From contig CALNXK010000008.1 of NCBI GenBank assembly GCA_942486035.1, positions 4,414,501 to 4,478,500 on the forward strand: a stretch of DNA of 64,000 nucleotides, in the 5' to 3' direction. Below, piece after piece: positions 24,608 through 35,348 of this stretch. This DNA is from Porites lobata (taxonomy: Eukaryota > Cnidaria > Anthozoa > Scleractinia > Poritidae). Below the pieces are notes generated by a model. It had not been told where the DNA came from, ran no database searches, and saw only the letters and a program-made list of their open reading frames with translations. Positions within the stretch are counted from its first letter, which is position 1; each line of letters begins with the position of its first letter. Made by a program: the position numbers and the translations under genes.

Positions 24608-25850
24608 CTAGTAAAGGCTATAGTCCTCAAACTTCTTTGGCATTCTGATCAGCCTTCCTGATCTGGTAGTTTGAGGCATGGTTGAGGTTGGCCAGACGGC
24701 ATTGGGAGGGGCTGTGTTTGTTTCGAGCACCCGTTGCTGCGGCATTGTGGAAGGGGGGGGCAGATAGGGCTGACATTCCGCTTGATGGGGAGTGGCATGG
24801 TGGTTGGCTAAGCTTCCGTTGACTGAGGTCACTCGAAATTGTTGGCGTGCCTAAAAGGGAAGGCTGTGGGATAGACAGTGCTGGAAGTTGTTGTAGACTA
24901 TTCTGTGGAGGTGCCGCTGGTTGTAATTCAGTGCGGTTACGGCGAAGGACGAGGTCGCCTGTGTCTACGCTGCAGGAACTTGGCGATATGTTGTCAACAA
25001 CTTGACCATAGATCCAAGGAGTTCCCCGCTGAGATGGACGAGGTTTTGCGTAAACATGGGAACCAAGTGGCAGTGGCAGGAGGGACGGTCTTGGTGCTTG
25101 TCGTACTGAGCTTTAGAGGCTTCCTTGCGGCGAGTGGTCTCGGACCAAAGTGTCCAAGGATCTGGCGGCTCCGGTTTGAGTAGCTCGGCGGAGAGAGGGA
25201 GAGTACATAGGGTACGTCTGCCCTTTGAGCTGGGGAGAAGGAGTGCCCGAGAGGTGGCGTATTCCCTATGTTGAGCACTGCCAGGTGGATGTCGTGGGAC
25301 TTCTTAAGAGTAGACTTGACATCTTTGACAGCTGCTTCGGCTTTACCGTTACTGTGAGACCAGTAGGCCGATGAAGTGACGTGTTCAAAACCATAAGTTT
25401 TAGCAAATGTTTAATACTCATTCGAGACAAACTGGGGACCACTGTCCGTGAGACAGCGCAGTGGTATGCCATAGCGGGCGAAATGGGCTTTGGTAAGATC
25501 GATGATGGTGGAGGACTGATTGTTTGTTAGCGGGTCTAATTTGTAGAAATCACTATAATGGTCTACCGTGATTAAGTACTGCTTAAGATCCAGCTCGAAG
25601 ATATCCTGTGAAACAAACTGCCAAGGCTGCGTCGGGGTGGGGTGCGAGAGCATAGGCTTCAATGCGGCTTGCACTCCGTATTGGGCACGGGTAGGGCATG
25701 CCTGACAAACTACCTCTATGTCTTTAGACATGCTTGGCCAAAAAACGGCGTCTGTTGCGCAACGGAGGCAGTATTCGGCTCCTCTATATGACTGGTAGAT
25801 TTTGCTCAGCAGTCTGGGCCTTAAAGAGGTAGACCATCTGCTAGGCTAAG
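24608..25850 (-). pseudogene. Gypsy integrase region, broken
   Basis: The frame at 25731-25411 has the zinc-region end (CQACPTRAQYG), then QDIFELD and VDHYSDFYKLD with the first catalytic-type Asp residues, then LTDSGPQF, the second catalytic block of Gypsy integrases. The reading continues in other frames through 25472-24994 and ends in a Pro/Ser-rich tail with RSGRLIRMPKKF, like the C-terminus of K02A2.6-type pol proteins. Several frame changes and stops separate the parts. Confidence 0.75.
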
Positions 25851-26229
25851 GTCTTCATCAAAAGTGCCAAAATGCTAGAAGGTCCGGGGGTATTTGCTGT
25901 CAAGTTGGTGGCCAAATGTGGAGGATGTACTGTTTCAGCTGTTGCATGTCTTGGTAGGAGACGGTGGCTCTGTTTAGCTGTTTACGAGTGGAATCTGTAA
26001 GGGCTAGTGAGCGAGGGTCCAGGTGAGCAAGATGCAGACGGAAGACTTGGAAGGTATCAGGTACGGAAGGAGCAGCTGCTCTGGCATGGGGCTTTGGAAA
26101 GTGTATCCGCTAAGTGTAATGAAGAACCTTTTCTGTACACAACAGTGAACTGTAACGCTGTAGGAAAAGCATCATTTTCTGCAGGCGTTTTGGTGCCGAA
26201 GGAAGATCCTTCTGGAAGATTTATTGAAG

Positions 26230-26721
26230 AGACTGATGGTCAGTGTGTACAGTAATTTTGGATTTTCCTAGCAGCCATTTGTCAAATTCGTTGAAGGCTT
26301 CAACGATGGCCAGATACTCTTTTTCTATGTTCGCTGTTCCGTTGGGGTAGGGGACAGATTGTAATAAAGAGATGTGAAAGGTACCATCACTGTGCTACTT
26401 ACTTGGCTGTAAGAGTGCTGCCCTTAAACCATAGTCCGAAGCGTCCACTTGGAGGACTACCGGGGTGTTTACGTCATAGTATGCCAGCCACGGCGCATCT
26501 GTGGCTAGAGCTTTGGCGTCATCAAAAGCATGTTGGTGATTAACTGACCGTAAGAATGACGTGTCCTCTCCGATGAGGTCGCGCAGAAGTTGTGTGATGC
26601 TACCTAGTTGAGGACAGAACTTGCTGAAGTAGTTAACGGCACCCAGGAATCTGTGGACAGCCTGTTGATCAGTTGGAGTGGGCATGGTGACCAAAGCCTG
26701 AACGGTCGCCTGTAGTGATAA
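26230..26721 (-). pseudogene. Gypsy RT end and RNase H region, broken
   Basis: The frame to 26395 contains HRFLGAVNYFSKFCPQL (RT thumb/connection) and VLQVDASDYGLRAALLQ, the first RNase H aspartate motif. The downstream frame to about 26230 has the EKEYLAIVEAF-type Glu block. It continues the RT fragment at 29265-29900 across the LINE insertion. Confidence 0.75.
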
Positions 26722-26738
26722 CATGGCCCATGAAGGTC
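26722..26738. repeat. Target-site duplication of the LINE, left copy
   Basis: catggcccatgaaggtc (17 bp) is repeated exactly at 29248-29264. It lies next to the T-rich (A-rich on the minus strand) end of the LINE, the classical result of target-primed reverse transcription. Confidence 0.9.
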
Positions 26739-29247
26739 TTTTTTTATTATTATTATTTATTTTTTTATTTTTTTATTTTTGTTTTTTAATTCAAGACATT
26801 TATTACTATATAATTACAAAGAACTACTTAAAAAGAAAATAATTACAAAGTTCTAAACAACCGCAATAACAGACATACTTACAATTATCTACATTTCACA
26901 ATTATATACATTACAGCCACAAAACAGCCGCGCAATTGCCGAATGAGGCTTATTTTACAAAGAATTAATTAATACTTAATTATGTAGATAAAAGAGAGAT
27001 TAACACTTAATATTTACAGTACGCTCTGAAATAAAAAAACAAAAACATAACCACACATACAAAAATAAAAAATACAAAAACACAAAAAAAACACAAAAAA
27101 AAGTGTCTAATAAAAGATTACATTTTTAATTACATACTCACGAACTTAATTAAAGGGGAGAAATGTCTTTTGGCCATTTTTCATAAAAGGTTTCTAATTT
27201 ATTATTCTTAATGGAAATATATTTTTCAACTTGGTATTTAATTCTTACTTTAAATTTGAAACCTTCGATGTTTGGAAGTACCTGTTTCTTTCTGCAATCC
27301 CATAAATACAATTTACCAATTAATATCAGATAATTTTGATCAGATAACCTCTCGTAAACACAACCCGTGAAATTCCTTTGTTATTGTTAAATAATACTGT
27401 TCAACATTTTTCCACAACATATTTGAGTGCTGACAGTAAAATAGAAAGTGACATAATGTTTCCTGTTCAGTCTTGCAAAAAGTACATTTGTCATGCTGGA
27501 GATATCCAATTTTAAAAAGTTTTGCATTAGTGTAAAGTATTGAATTTAAAACTTTATATTGAAAGGATTTGACGTAAGGCTCCTGTGTTGTCAGGTGGGG
27601 AAGGTTGTAAGCAATTTTTAAGTCTTCGTCAGATAAGCCAAAAACATGTTTTAAATTCTTTGCATTACTAGGTAATTGTGCTTTATTTGATATTATTAAA
27701 GAGTAGTAGTCTTTCGTTTTCTTTTCCGCTATGTCAAAAATCTCATTCCCCTTTGTAAAATAAGTATTTTCTGTAAAGGTAGTATACTCTATTGTTTTCA
27801 GAATAGAAGGAATTGCATGCCTGAGACCTGTCCATGTAAGAAAATTAGCTTTCTCAATTATGTTATTGATTGCATTAAAGGATTCTATATTGTCGAGATT
27901 GAACAAGAGATCTTTAATAATACATATCCCCGAGTCATAATACTTTACCATAAATGGACAGTCCTCTAGATGACCATATACTTGTCAGCTTCTTTATGCT
28001 GTCAACTTTCTCTTGAAAGTTTTTTTCGTAAAGTAATGATTGGTCATATGTAAAAAAGGTTCCTAAAGCTTTTATGGGTTCACTGGGCCATTTAATACCA
28101 AACGGTTTTTCATCTTTTCTTTTAAGCGAACCAATCCACATTCCTTCTGTTTTAGAGCTATTTATCTCCAACCCACTGAAGTTCTTAAATACTTCTAGTT
28201 CTTGAAATAACGTTTTTGCAGAACTTTCATCAGACAGGATTGCTGTGGTATCGTCTGCGTATTGCAATAGCTTGGCTTCGTAATTTTCTATTTTAATTCC
28301 TTTGATATCAGCATTTTGACGAATGGAGATTGCCAAGCTTTCAACAGCTAAGATAAAGAGGTAAGGGGACAAAGGATCACCCTGCCTCACACCACGTTCT
28401 AAAGTAAAATAGTCTGATGCCATTCCATTATTTATTACACAGCTTTGAATATTTGTATAAAACATTTTGACCCAATTTATAAAATTGGGGCCAAAATTAA
28501 AAGCCTCAAGGCAACTGAAAAGATAATGCCATTCTAAAGAGTCGAAAGCCTTTTTAAAGTCAATGAAAATCAAGATACCTGGAATATTCTTACTCTCTGT
28601 AAATTCCATTACATCGAAAATTGATCGGATAGTCTCACCAATATAGCGATCTTCAACATAACCTGTTTGATTATGATGTATGATATTCGGTAGAACTTTC
28701 TTTAATCTTAACGCAATCACTTTTGAGATGATTTTTGCATCCACGTTAATAAGAGAGATTGGCCTCCAATTTTCAATGAGTGTTCGATCTTTATGTTGCT
28801 TTTCTATAAGAGTTATGATTGCTTTTCTTTGAGAGCTTGACATTTCACCGTGGTCGAAACACTCTCTCACACACTTCATAAAAGGATCACTAATTAATTC
28901 CCAGCAACTTTTGTAAAATTCTATTGGTATTCCATCATTACCAGGAGATTTGTTATTCTCAAAACTGTTAAGGATGGCTGTAATTTCTTCAACAAATATT
29001 TCTCCCTCACAAGATTGTTTTTGTTCTTCTGATAATCTTGGTATATTCAAATTATTTAAAAATTCGTTTCCATTTTCCCTATCCTCATCTGTTACGTTTG
29101 ATTTGTACAAGCTATGGTAAAAGCGTTTTTGTTCGTTTAGTATCCCAAAAGGATCAGATGTAATGGAACCACTTATTAGCAGTTTTCTTATATGTTTTTT
29201 GACGTGATTACGCTTTTCTAAATTTAGAAAATATTTTGTGCTTCTTC
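26739..29247 (-). mobile_element. 5'-truncated L1/Tx1-like LINE inside the Gypsy element
   Basis: About 2.5 kb inserted into Gypsy pol, with a 17-bp target-site duplication on both sides. The minus-strand 3' end is an A-rich tail with AAT/AAAT interruptions (26739-26790). It retains reverse transcriptase and a C-terminal zinc motif and lacks the endonuclease, as expected for 5' truncation. It sits in the same orientation as its host and is clearly the younger insertion. Confidence 0.9.
27340..29110 (-). pseudogene. LINE reverse transcriptase (L1/Tx1 type), frameshifted
   Basis: The 391-codon frame 29110-27935 has the RT blocks in order: NWRPISLIN, FIDFKKAFDS, GVRQGDPLSPYLF and the catalytic LLQYADDT. 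The frame 27951-27340 carries on after a frameshift at about 27940-27950 and ends in a CxxC...H...C motif (CTFCKTEQETLCHFLFYC), the zf-RVT element typical of L1/Tx1 C-termini. The N-terminal endonuclease is absent. One frameshift in an otherwise open 1.8 kb suggests a fairly young copy. Confidence 0.85.
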
Positions 29248-29264
29248 ATGGCCCATGAAGGTCG
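29248..29264. repeat. Target-site duplication of the LINE, right copy
   Basis: Exact repeat of 26722-26738. Gypsy RT sequence resumes immediately to the right. Confidence 0.9.
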
Positions 29265-29900
29265 CTCCGTGGTCAGGGAACCGCATTTTGTTGACATTTA
29301 ACTTTACATGATGCTGGTCAAATCTATCGAGCAAAGCAATGAGCTTGCGGTCGTGGTCGATCCTGGCCTCAGTGTCCGAGGCACCGCAGCCTGGGATTAA
29401 GATGTCTTCGGCGATACTGATGACCTGCAGATCTTCCAGGACCATGTGAATTCTGCGCTGCCATTCCTCAGAAGCTGAGGATATGCCAAATGGTAGTTGG
29501 TCCACCTGTAGCGACCACACGGCGTGAACATGGTGGTCATTAGGGATGATTTCACTGCTAGAGGGATGTTCTGGAAAGCTTCTTTGACAACTATCACTGT
29601 CATGTTATTCATCCCATGTAGGTTGTGGATATTCTCTTCCAAAGTCGGTATGATGTACTGTAGGACGACGAATGGCCTTGTTGAGGGTCTGGAAAGGTCT
29701 AGGCAGATCCTTATTTCCCATGGTTTTGTGGGAGTTGACTTTCTCTCTCTTACAACGATGTTAGATATCTAGTCGGTTGATTCAGATACTCTCATCAGCT
29801 GTCCGGTGGCTTCATAGGTATCCACTGCTGCTTTGATTGAATCCAGTTTTCAGACGTTTGACTTCAGGTCAAAGTCAACAGTGGGCCAAGGAACCCAAGT
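29265..29900 (-). pseudogene. Gypsy reverse transcriptase region, broken
   Basis: Contains RICLDLSRP-like RT block 2 and, in another frame, QLPFGISSASEEWQRR followed by ISIAEDIL at the position of the catalytic YxDD block (here AED, so the site is altered), then FMGHE just before the LINE junction. At least two frame changes and several stops. Confidence 0.75.
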
Positions 29901-29943
29901 CCCTGAAAGATGAAGTGGCAGTTCTCTGAAATAAACTTGAGAG

Positions 29944-30573
29944 TTAAAGTTCCAAGCTCAGGCCAAATCCGATCTGAAGTGTTTGGAGGGGCTGGGGGTG
30001 GGCCAGCAGCCGAATCTTGATTAAGGCTAGACATTGGGGACGGTTGCTTGTGGAGCATTTTCTTATAAAATCAGCGTCACGGTTGAAAGTTAGCTCGCCA
30101 AGCGTTTTGCTGGCTTTTATACCGAGTAAGGCTGGCTGTTCAGCGTTGATGATGTGGAAGGTGAGATCACACGTGGATCTACCTTTGCTAGCTGTAAGGG
30201 TGACATGGCCGATAGGCTTGATTGGTGGACTGGCATAGGGCAGTATTACAGTCTTGGATGGAGAGATCTTGGCGCAAGGTATGTTGGTGAAGTGGTTGGA
30301 CGGCAAGGAAGCTGCCGAATCTATCTGGAAAGGAATCTGCTTACTGATGGGGGAGTCTAGACTCCTTAAATCAAGCATCACGAAATGGCCTTTGTCCGCG
30401 ATAGGTGGGTGAAGCGAGGGTGGGGTAGTTGCTGTGCTAAGAAGATCAGGAGGTTGTTTTTCTGAGAGGGTAAAGCAGTTCCCATACTGAATGCCTTCCT
30501 GCTGGGTCCCGGTGGAGTTGGCCTTTTGGGGGTGGTACTGGAGGGTCACTGGGCTCTGAAGGCATGCTGACAA
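29944..30573 (-). pseudogene. Gypsy protease region
   Basis: A 209-codon frame with IPFQIDSAASLPSNHF, the position of the retropepsin active-site D-S/T-G motif (here DSA), followed by an LGI-type block (LLGIKASKTLG). It merges into the RT region and is open except at its ends. Confidence 0.6.
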
Positions 30574-31255
30574 ACGTATGTGAAATGGCTGGTTTTGTGG
30601 CAGTAGCTGGAGATTTTTCGGGATCTGTTTCCAGGTCTTTCAGGGGGTTTTGGGAGGCCTTTGTTTGCGAGCGCAGATGTAGCATAATGGATCTGTTCTT
30701 CAATTGCAGAGGTTGCCAACAGCTTGTTTGTTTGTTGAGCCGTTTCAAATGATAGGGTGTGACTGACCACGAAAGCCAAGGTGAAAGGCGGGTCATCAGG
30801 CTTCCGCTGGCCATCTCCATAGAAAATATGTTCCCGAAAACGCGTGAAGAATTCGTTAAGACCGAAAAGAAATTTGTCTCTCATGAATTCTTCCGCATTT
30901 GTACCAAATAACGCGCGGTTGTTTCCCACGCAGTAATGGAAGTTTGGCCAGCCTGTGACATTTTAACCCAGAAGTTACATTGATCCTGCATTAATCTACT
31001 TGCGCCAACGTAAAGTTCTTTGAGTTTTTGAAGCCATATCCAGGTTTTTGGAGGGGGATCGGCTCCGCCAGCCTTTATTTGCTCATGATACGCAATGAAA
31101 TCGTTCAAGAAGAAAAAATCTCCAGGGATAGACAATATCCCGGGGGAGCTGGTACAGGCAGGAGGAGACGCCGTGATAAGCGCCTTGCATAAAATCTGCA
31201 ATAAGATATGGCAGACAGGAGAGTGGCCCATACCATAGAAAGGTTTACAATTCAA
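30546..31255 (-). pseudogene. Gypsy gag-like region
   Basis: Two overlapping frames (31255-30881 and 30929-30546) resemble a Gypsy gag: a helical region with FMRDKFLFGL, then a basic segment and a Cys/His-containing end (SSYCHKTSHFTYVC), perhaps a degraded zinc knuckle. A frameshift lies near 30900. Assigned mainly by position upstream of protease. Confidence 0.55.
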
Positions 31256-31256
31256 A

Positions 31257-31451
31257 TACTGTATATTTAAGGACCAAACTCAAGAGGTTCTTAATATTTC
31301 TTGTAGTCAACAACTATATCTCCTTCATAGAAATTAAATACCTAATTAAGAACCTACCTAACCTGAATTGCCGATAACTACCCCAGAATAGAAGAACCTT
31401 TTCTTGCCAGACTTCAAAAAATGTCGGTTCTTATACGCGGGTGTTTACTGA
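31257..31451. mobile_element. Tc1/mariner-like MITE, one end decayed
   Basis: The complement of the right end reads cagtaaacacccgcgtataa and continues agaacc, close to the ends of the MITE at 14209-14587. The left end (actgtatatttaaggacc) is diverged. It abuts the 5' side of the Gypsy remnant, where the missing 5' LTR would be expected. Confidence 0.5.
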
Positions 31452-32127
31452 TTTGTAGTCCTTGGATCTGGATGGATTTAGTGGGGTTGCTTCCTTTTAT
31501 TAGGCTGTTGGGTGTCTGTTCTGGTAAACACGGGCTCTTTTTATACAGTACAGTATATTCTGTCTAGTCTAGGTGTTATTGCAGCCCAGGCAACGCCTTT
31601 CGGCCTCTAGCTGTAGCTTAGTTCTTCAACTTGGTCGTGATGACGTCGTGGGCCCGGTTAAAATATCTCTATCCCCAGTATTGGTTTATCTGATTTGCCA
31701 AAATAAAGTTTCAGCTAGCGCACCTTATTGGCGACCCTCGCGATAAAAAGCCTTCCTTAAAGAGGCGCCGTGTTCCCCATTTGGCCGAATTGTTAAGGCG
31801 CTTATTCGAGAGTCACAAAAACTGTAAACGCCGAGGAAAACCTCCTGAAATTGAGGTTAAGAAATCTTAGCCCTCCCCCCAAATTTGCTGACTCTTCGGC
31901 CCTCCAATGATTAATGACCAATCCTTAAAGCAAACCCTAAATACCGTGATGTGAGAATGTCAAATCTGATAGACGAAGCCTCATCCAATGGTTTTCATTC
32001 GATCAAATTGCGCACAAGAATGGGCATTTTACGCACTTAGATCGATAGCCTAAGTAGTGATAAATATGTACCATTTTTTTGCGAAAAAGGGTTTTTGCAT
32101 TTATCGCTAGTCTATTCATGCATTTAG
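31452..32127. other. Gap without recognisable gene
   Basis: Nothing supported here. Part of it may be diverged 5' sequence of the LINE fragment that begins at 32128. Confidence 0.5.
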
Positions 32128-33590
32128 CGTGATATTCCTTGATTTCGCAAAGGCCTTCGACACTGTGCCTTACGAAAGGCTCCCCCTCACGGCCAAATTT
32201 TATGGCATTTCTGGGAAACTGAATAACTGGCTTCGGGTTTTTCTCACTGGTAGAAGGAAACGCGTAGTGCTGAATAGTTCATCACCTAATTGGTCAACTG
32301 TTTTATCTAGTGTACCCCAGGGCACAGTTCTAGGGCCGATTTTGTTTCTTCCATTTATCAACGATCTACCCTTACCGAATGCGGATGGCAGTGTGCTTTA
32401 CCGCCATATTGTGTGTTCGGCTGACCATGGTACGCTTCAGCAGGACCTGTTGCGGCTTGAGTAATGGGCGGCTATGTGGCAAATGAACTTTGCCCCTAGC
32501 AAATGGTACACCATGTCAATCACCCTCAAGCACCAGCCATCATCATATCTTGTAAACTCTGTGCAACATTCCTTTAGAGGGAGTCACTTTCCAGAAATAT
32601 CTAGGGGTTTACATTACCAGCTCCCTTAACTGGTCCAAACAGACTGTGGAAGTGAAAAAGAAAGAAAACAAGATCTTAGGTGTATTGCAGAGGAACCTAG
32701 CGTCCTATAGAGAACGATCCTACTTTACCTTAGTCCGCCCAATGTGTGGATACGACGCCGTTACCTGGTCTCCGTATACACAGAAGGACATCACCTGCGT
32801 AGAACGGCCGTTCAGCGTCGCGCAGCGGGTATCCGGTCACCTCGCCACCAAGAAATGTGCACCTTAAGACAAGTGTCTGAAAAGAATTCTTTCGCTTTAA
32901 ATTTACAATGAAATTTAAGGGAGTAAGTTTCAAGTGACAATATGAACCAACTTTCATAAGAAAGGCTGTTGGATTTTAAACAAATCGCACTACTCGAGCG
33001 ATGCACATAAGCCGTATGAAGGTATTAAAAAGTCGCTCACAAAAAATCAAACTTAAAATGAGAAGTTCCGCACAAGGTGTCAGTTAAAACTGATAAACAT
33101 TTATTTGGGCTTAAGGAAGAAGTAACGATCCCAGGTAAGTAGACAGTGTCAATTATTGTAGAGTTATTATGCGGTGGCGAGTAGACTTCTTGGTGGCTAT
33201 TTCGTTGGTGGCGAGATGACTGTAAACCGCGCAGCGTGCTTTGTTTTCAACGACTATCACCGAACCAGTAGCGTAACAAACATGATATCAAAGTTAGGGT
33301 GGCAAGATCTTGAAACACGTGGAAGGATTTCTGACTTGATCATAGTTTTTAAGATCCAAACAGGCCACGTCAAAACCTTTTCTCAATTCGTCTACTAGAG
33401 ACAGCCTCCCCGTGCGTCACGCGAGCCAGCACGCAACACCCATTTCAATATCAACGCTTTTTGTCTAACAATAACACGCACAAGTTCTCTTTTTTTGTTA
33501 GAACTGTCCCAGTTTGGAATGCCTTACCCCCGGCTTCTGTATACGCTGACAATGTTAATGCCTTTTACTCAAGTATTTGTGGTAAATAAC
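32128..33590 (+). pseudogene. CR1/Jockey-like LINE reverse transcriptase fragment
   Basis: The frame 32129-32464 has LDFAKAFDTVPYERL and SVPQGTVLGPILFLPFINDLP, hallmark RT blocks of CR1/Jockey LINEs. The position of the catalytic YADD is destroyed (reads CSADHG). The frame 32646-32867 and the later segment from about 33220 (NDYHRTSSVTNMISKLGW, then SLFLLELSQFGMP in another frame) match the C-terminal tail of the same type of protein. About 350 bp at roughly 32866-33215 do not fit and are probably an insertion. Many stops, clearly dead. Confidence 0.8.
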
Positions 33591-33886
33591 CTTTTTAATT
33601 CCCGCTATTTTTGTAATGTAATTCGTTTTTAGCGTCAGTGATAATTCTTACCGTAGACAATTAAAGCCTTAATATAAAGCTCATCCATAGTTTAGTGTAG
33701 CGTGGATGGATATTCCCCGCATTTTTACACATCAATTTTTTAAAATTTTTTCCAGTAACTGATCGATTTCTCGCGCACTGATTGGTCAAGATCTAGAAAT
33801 GACGTAAAAATGTTCAAAACTCGACTTCACTTGCGTTTTGAGTATGTTGTTGTCATTTCTATGGTCGATAAGAGTACAGAATTGGA

Positions 33887-35001
33887 GGAACGCCGGAACG
33901 CCGGAACGCCGGAACGCCGGAACGCCGGAATACTAAAATCCGGAACACAAAATTACTACAACCCGGAACGCACGAGAAATGAATAAATTAAAAAATAATA
34001 AATACAAATAAAAAACTAGAAGCGCGGATGTTAGGATCCTAAAAAAATGTTCAATCAGATTACCAACACTGGGCGTTGGATTTTTGCTTTTGACCGCTGA
34101 CTGTGCTCGCTGGCTTATTTTACAATCGAGCTTAGAAATCCTACGCCACATCCTAAGACCTGAAATTGGAGAATTTTCGATCCATTTATTATACAATACG
34201 CGATATGGTTGCTAAAATTAAAATATGGGTCTATTTGTAGCACTTCGTGTCAAAGATCAACTGCACGCCACCTAATCATGACTAATGACAAGTAGTGTAT
34301 TAGCCGAATACTATCCACGTACAGTACCAGAGAGTACTTAACTTTGCGGTCGAACTGACCAACATTCACTGATATCATCAAATAAAACGTACAGTAGTAG
34401 AAGTGCTGAAAAGGATAAAACTCTAATACAGTAGTATTCGAAGAATCGATGAGACACTCAATCGAAACATTCCAAAACTCAAGTGTTTACCTTTTTTTTC
34501 CCGGGCTTTAAGGACTGTTGCTAAACACAAAACAGTGATTACTTAGCTGATATTTAATACTTTGAATATCTTAAACGTAATAAACGAAAAGAAACGAGTC
34601 TTAAATAAAGAACGTAACAACACTTACCTCGCAGAAGCGTCCATTTTCCCAACACTGTACCACTACATGTTAATTACATTATCATTTGGCGGGAAATATC
34701 ACCAAAATCTTTGCCACCCGGAAATATAGGATCGACACAACATATTAGATGGTTTCTTAAAACACATTATAATCATCACTTAAAGATAAATATTACTGCA
34801 AAACGTTCTTACCAGTTAAAGATAATCAAGCTTTTTTTTTTGGCAGCCGGGGTTGTGGGTGGGTGGGGATACTGGGGGAATTTTCCTGTTGGAGTTTTAA
34901 TTAATTAATTCATTTATTTATTCATTTTTATTTATTTTTAGCTAAAATGCGTTTTGGGTTTTAGTAATTTTGTGTTCCGGGTTTTACTATTCCGGCGTTC
35001 C
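33887..35001. mobile_element. 1.1-kb inverted-repeat element with octamer array at one end
   Basis: The left end (33887 to about 34010) and right end (about 34895-35001) are inverted: both read ggaacgccggaata, then tccggaacacaaaattacta or a close variant, and continue into AT-rich aataaataaa sequence. The left tip carries the octamer cgccggaa about five times in tandem (33891-33930), the right tip once. The interior shows no coding capacity I recognise and I found no certain target-site duplication. Confidence 0.7.
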
Positions 35002-35018
35002 CCGTGTTTTAGTACAAG

Positions 35019-35191
35019 CCACCACTAGCCCCCCCCCCGACACTGAGGTGAATAATTGTTTTGGTACATGATACTAAAACAGTGAGATAATTGAGCCAAA
35101 AAATGATGATTTTTAACTCAAATACTGTTGCCAACGATTATTACATTTAGTTTTAAGCTTAATCATGAACAAGTCAACTAAATAAAGTAAC
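35019..35191. repeat. Dispersed repeat in the CLPTM1 5' flank
   Basis: Shares ccaccactagcc, gacactgaggtga, aaaacagtgagataattg, actgttgccaacgatta and gaacaagtcaactaaataaa, in the same order, with 62085-62403. The distal copy has about 145 bp extra at about 62205-62350. It ends about 160 bp before the CLPTM1 start codon. Confidence 0.8.
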
Positions 35192-35258
35192 TTTTTCACC
35201 GGTTGTCGTGATCACACACCAAAAAGATTTTCAGCGCCCAAAAAGAAACGAAAGAAAG

Positions 35259-35310
35259 ATGCTGGACGGGACAGGGAACAATGGCTAGGGCACCTGACCT
35301 TCACAAGTGA
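35259..35310 (+). promoter_or_regulatory. Two short upstream ORFs before CLPTM1
   Basis: ATG at 35259 opens a 9-codon frame ending TAG at 35288. ATG at 35281, in strong context (A at -3, G at +4), opens a second 9-codon frame ending TGA at 35310. Both close before the CLPTM1 ATG at 35349. If transcription starts upstream of 35259 they could reduce or tune translation. The transcription start is unknown. Confidence 0.4.
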
Positions 35311-35348
35311 AGGCGTGGTTACCCTATTTCTTCATCCTTTCTTCCATC

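Larger units (their letters stand above)
24309..31255 (-). mobile_element. Degenerate Ty3/Gypsy LTR retrotransposon, split by a LINE
   Basis: Reading down the minus strand: gag-like frames (31255-30546), a retropepsin-like region (30573-29944), reverse transcriptase (about 29900-29265), an inserted LINE (26739-29247), RT end and RNase H (26721-26230), integrase (about 25850-25270), an integrase C-terminal/proline-rich tail (to 24608), a polypurine tract and the 3' LTR. The order gag-PR-RT-RH-IN defines the Ty3/Gypsy type. Every domain is interrupted by stops or frameshifts and the 5' LTR is missing, so the copy cannot move by itself. Confidence 0.85.

Noticed and set aside
24878..25183. 101-codon plus-strand frame and other plus-strand frames to 30752
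   Set aside because: Antisense shadows of the minus-strand Gypsy coding region.
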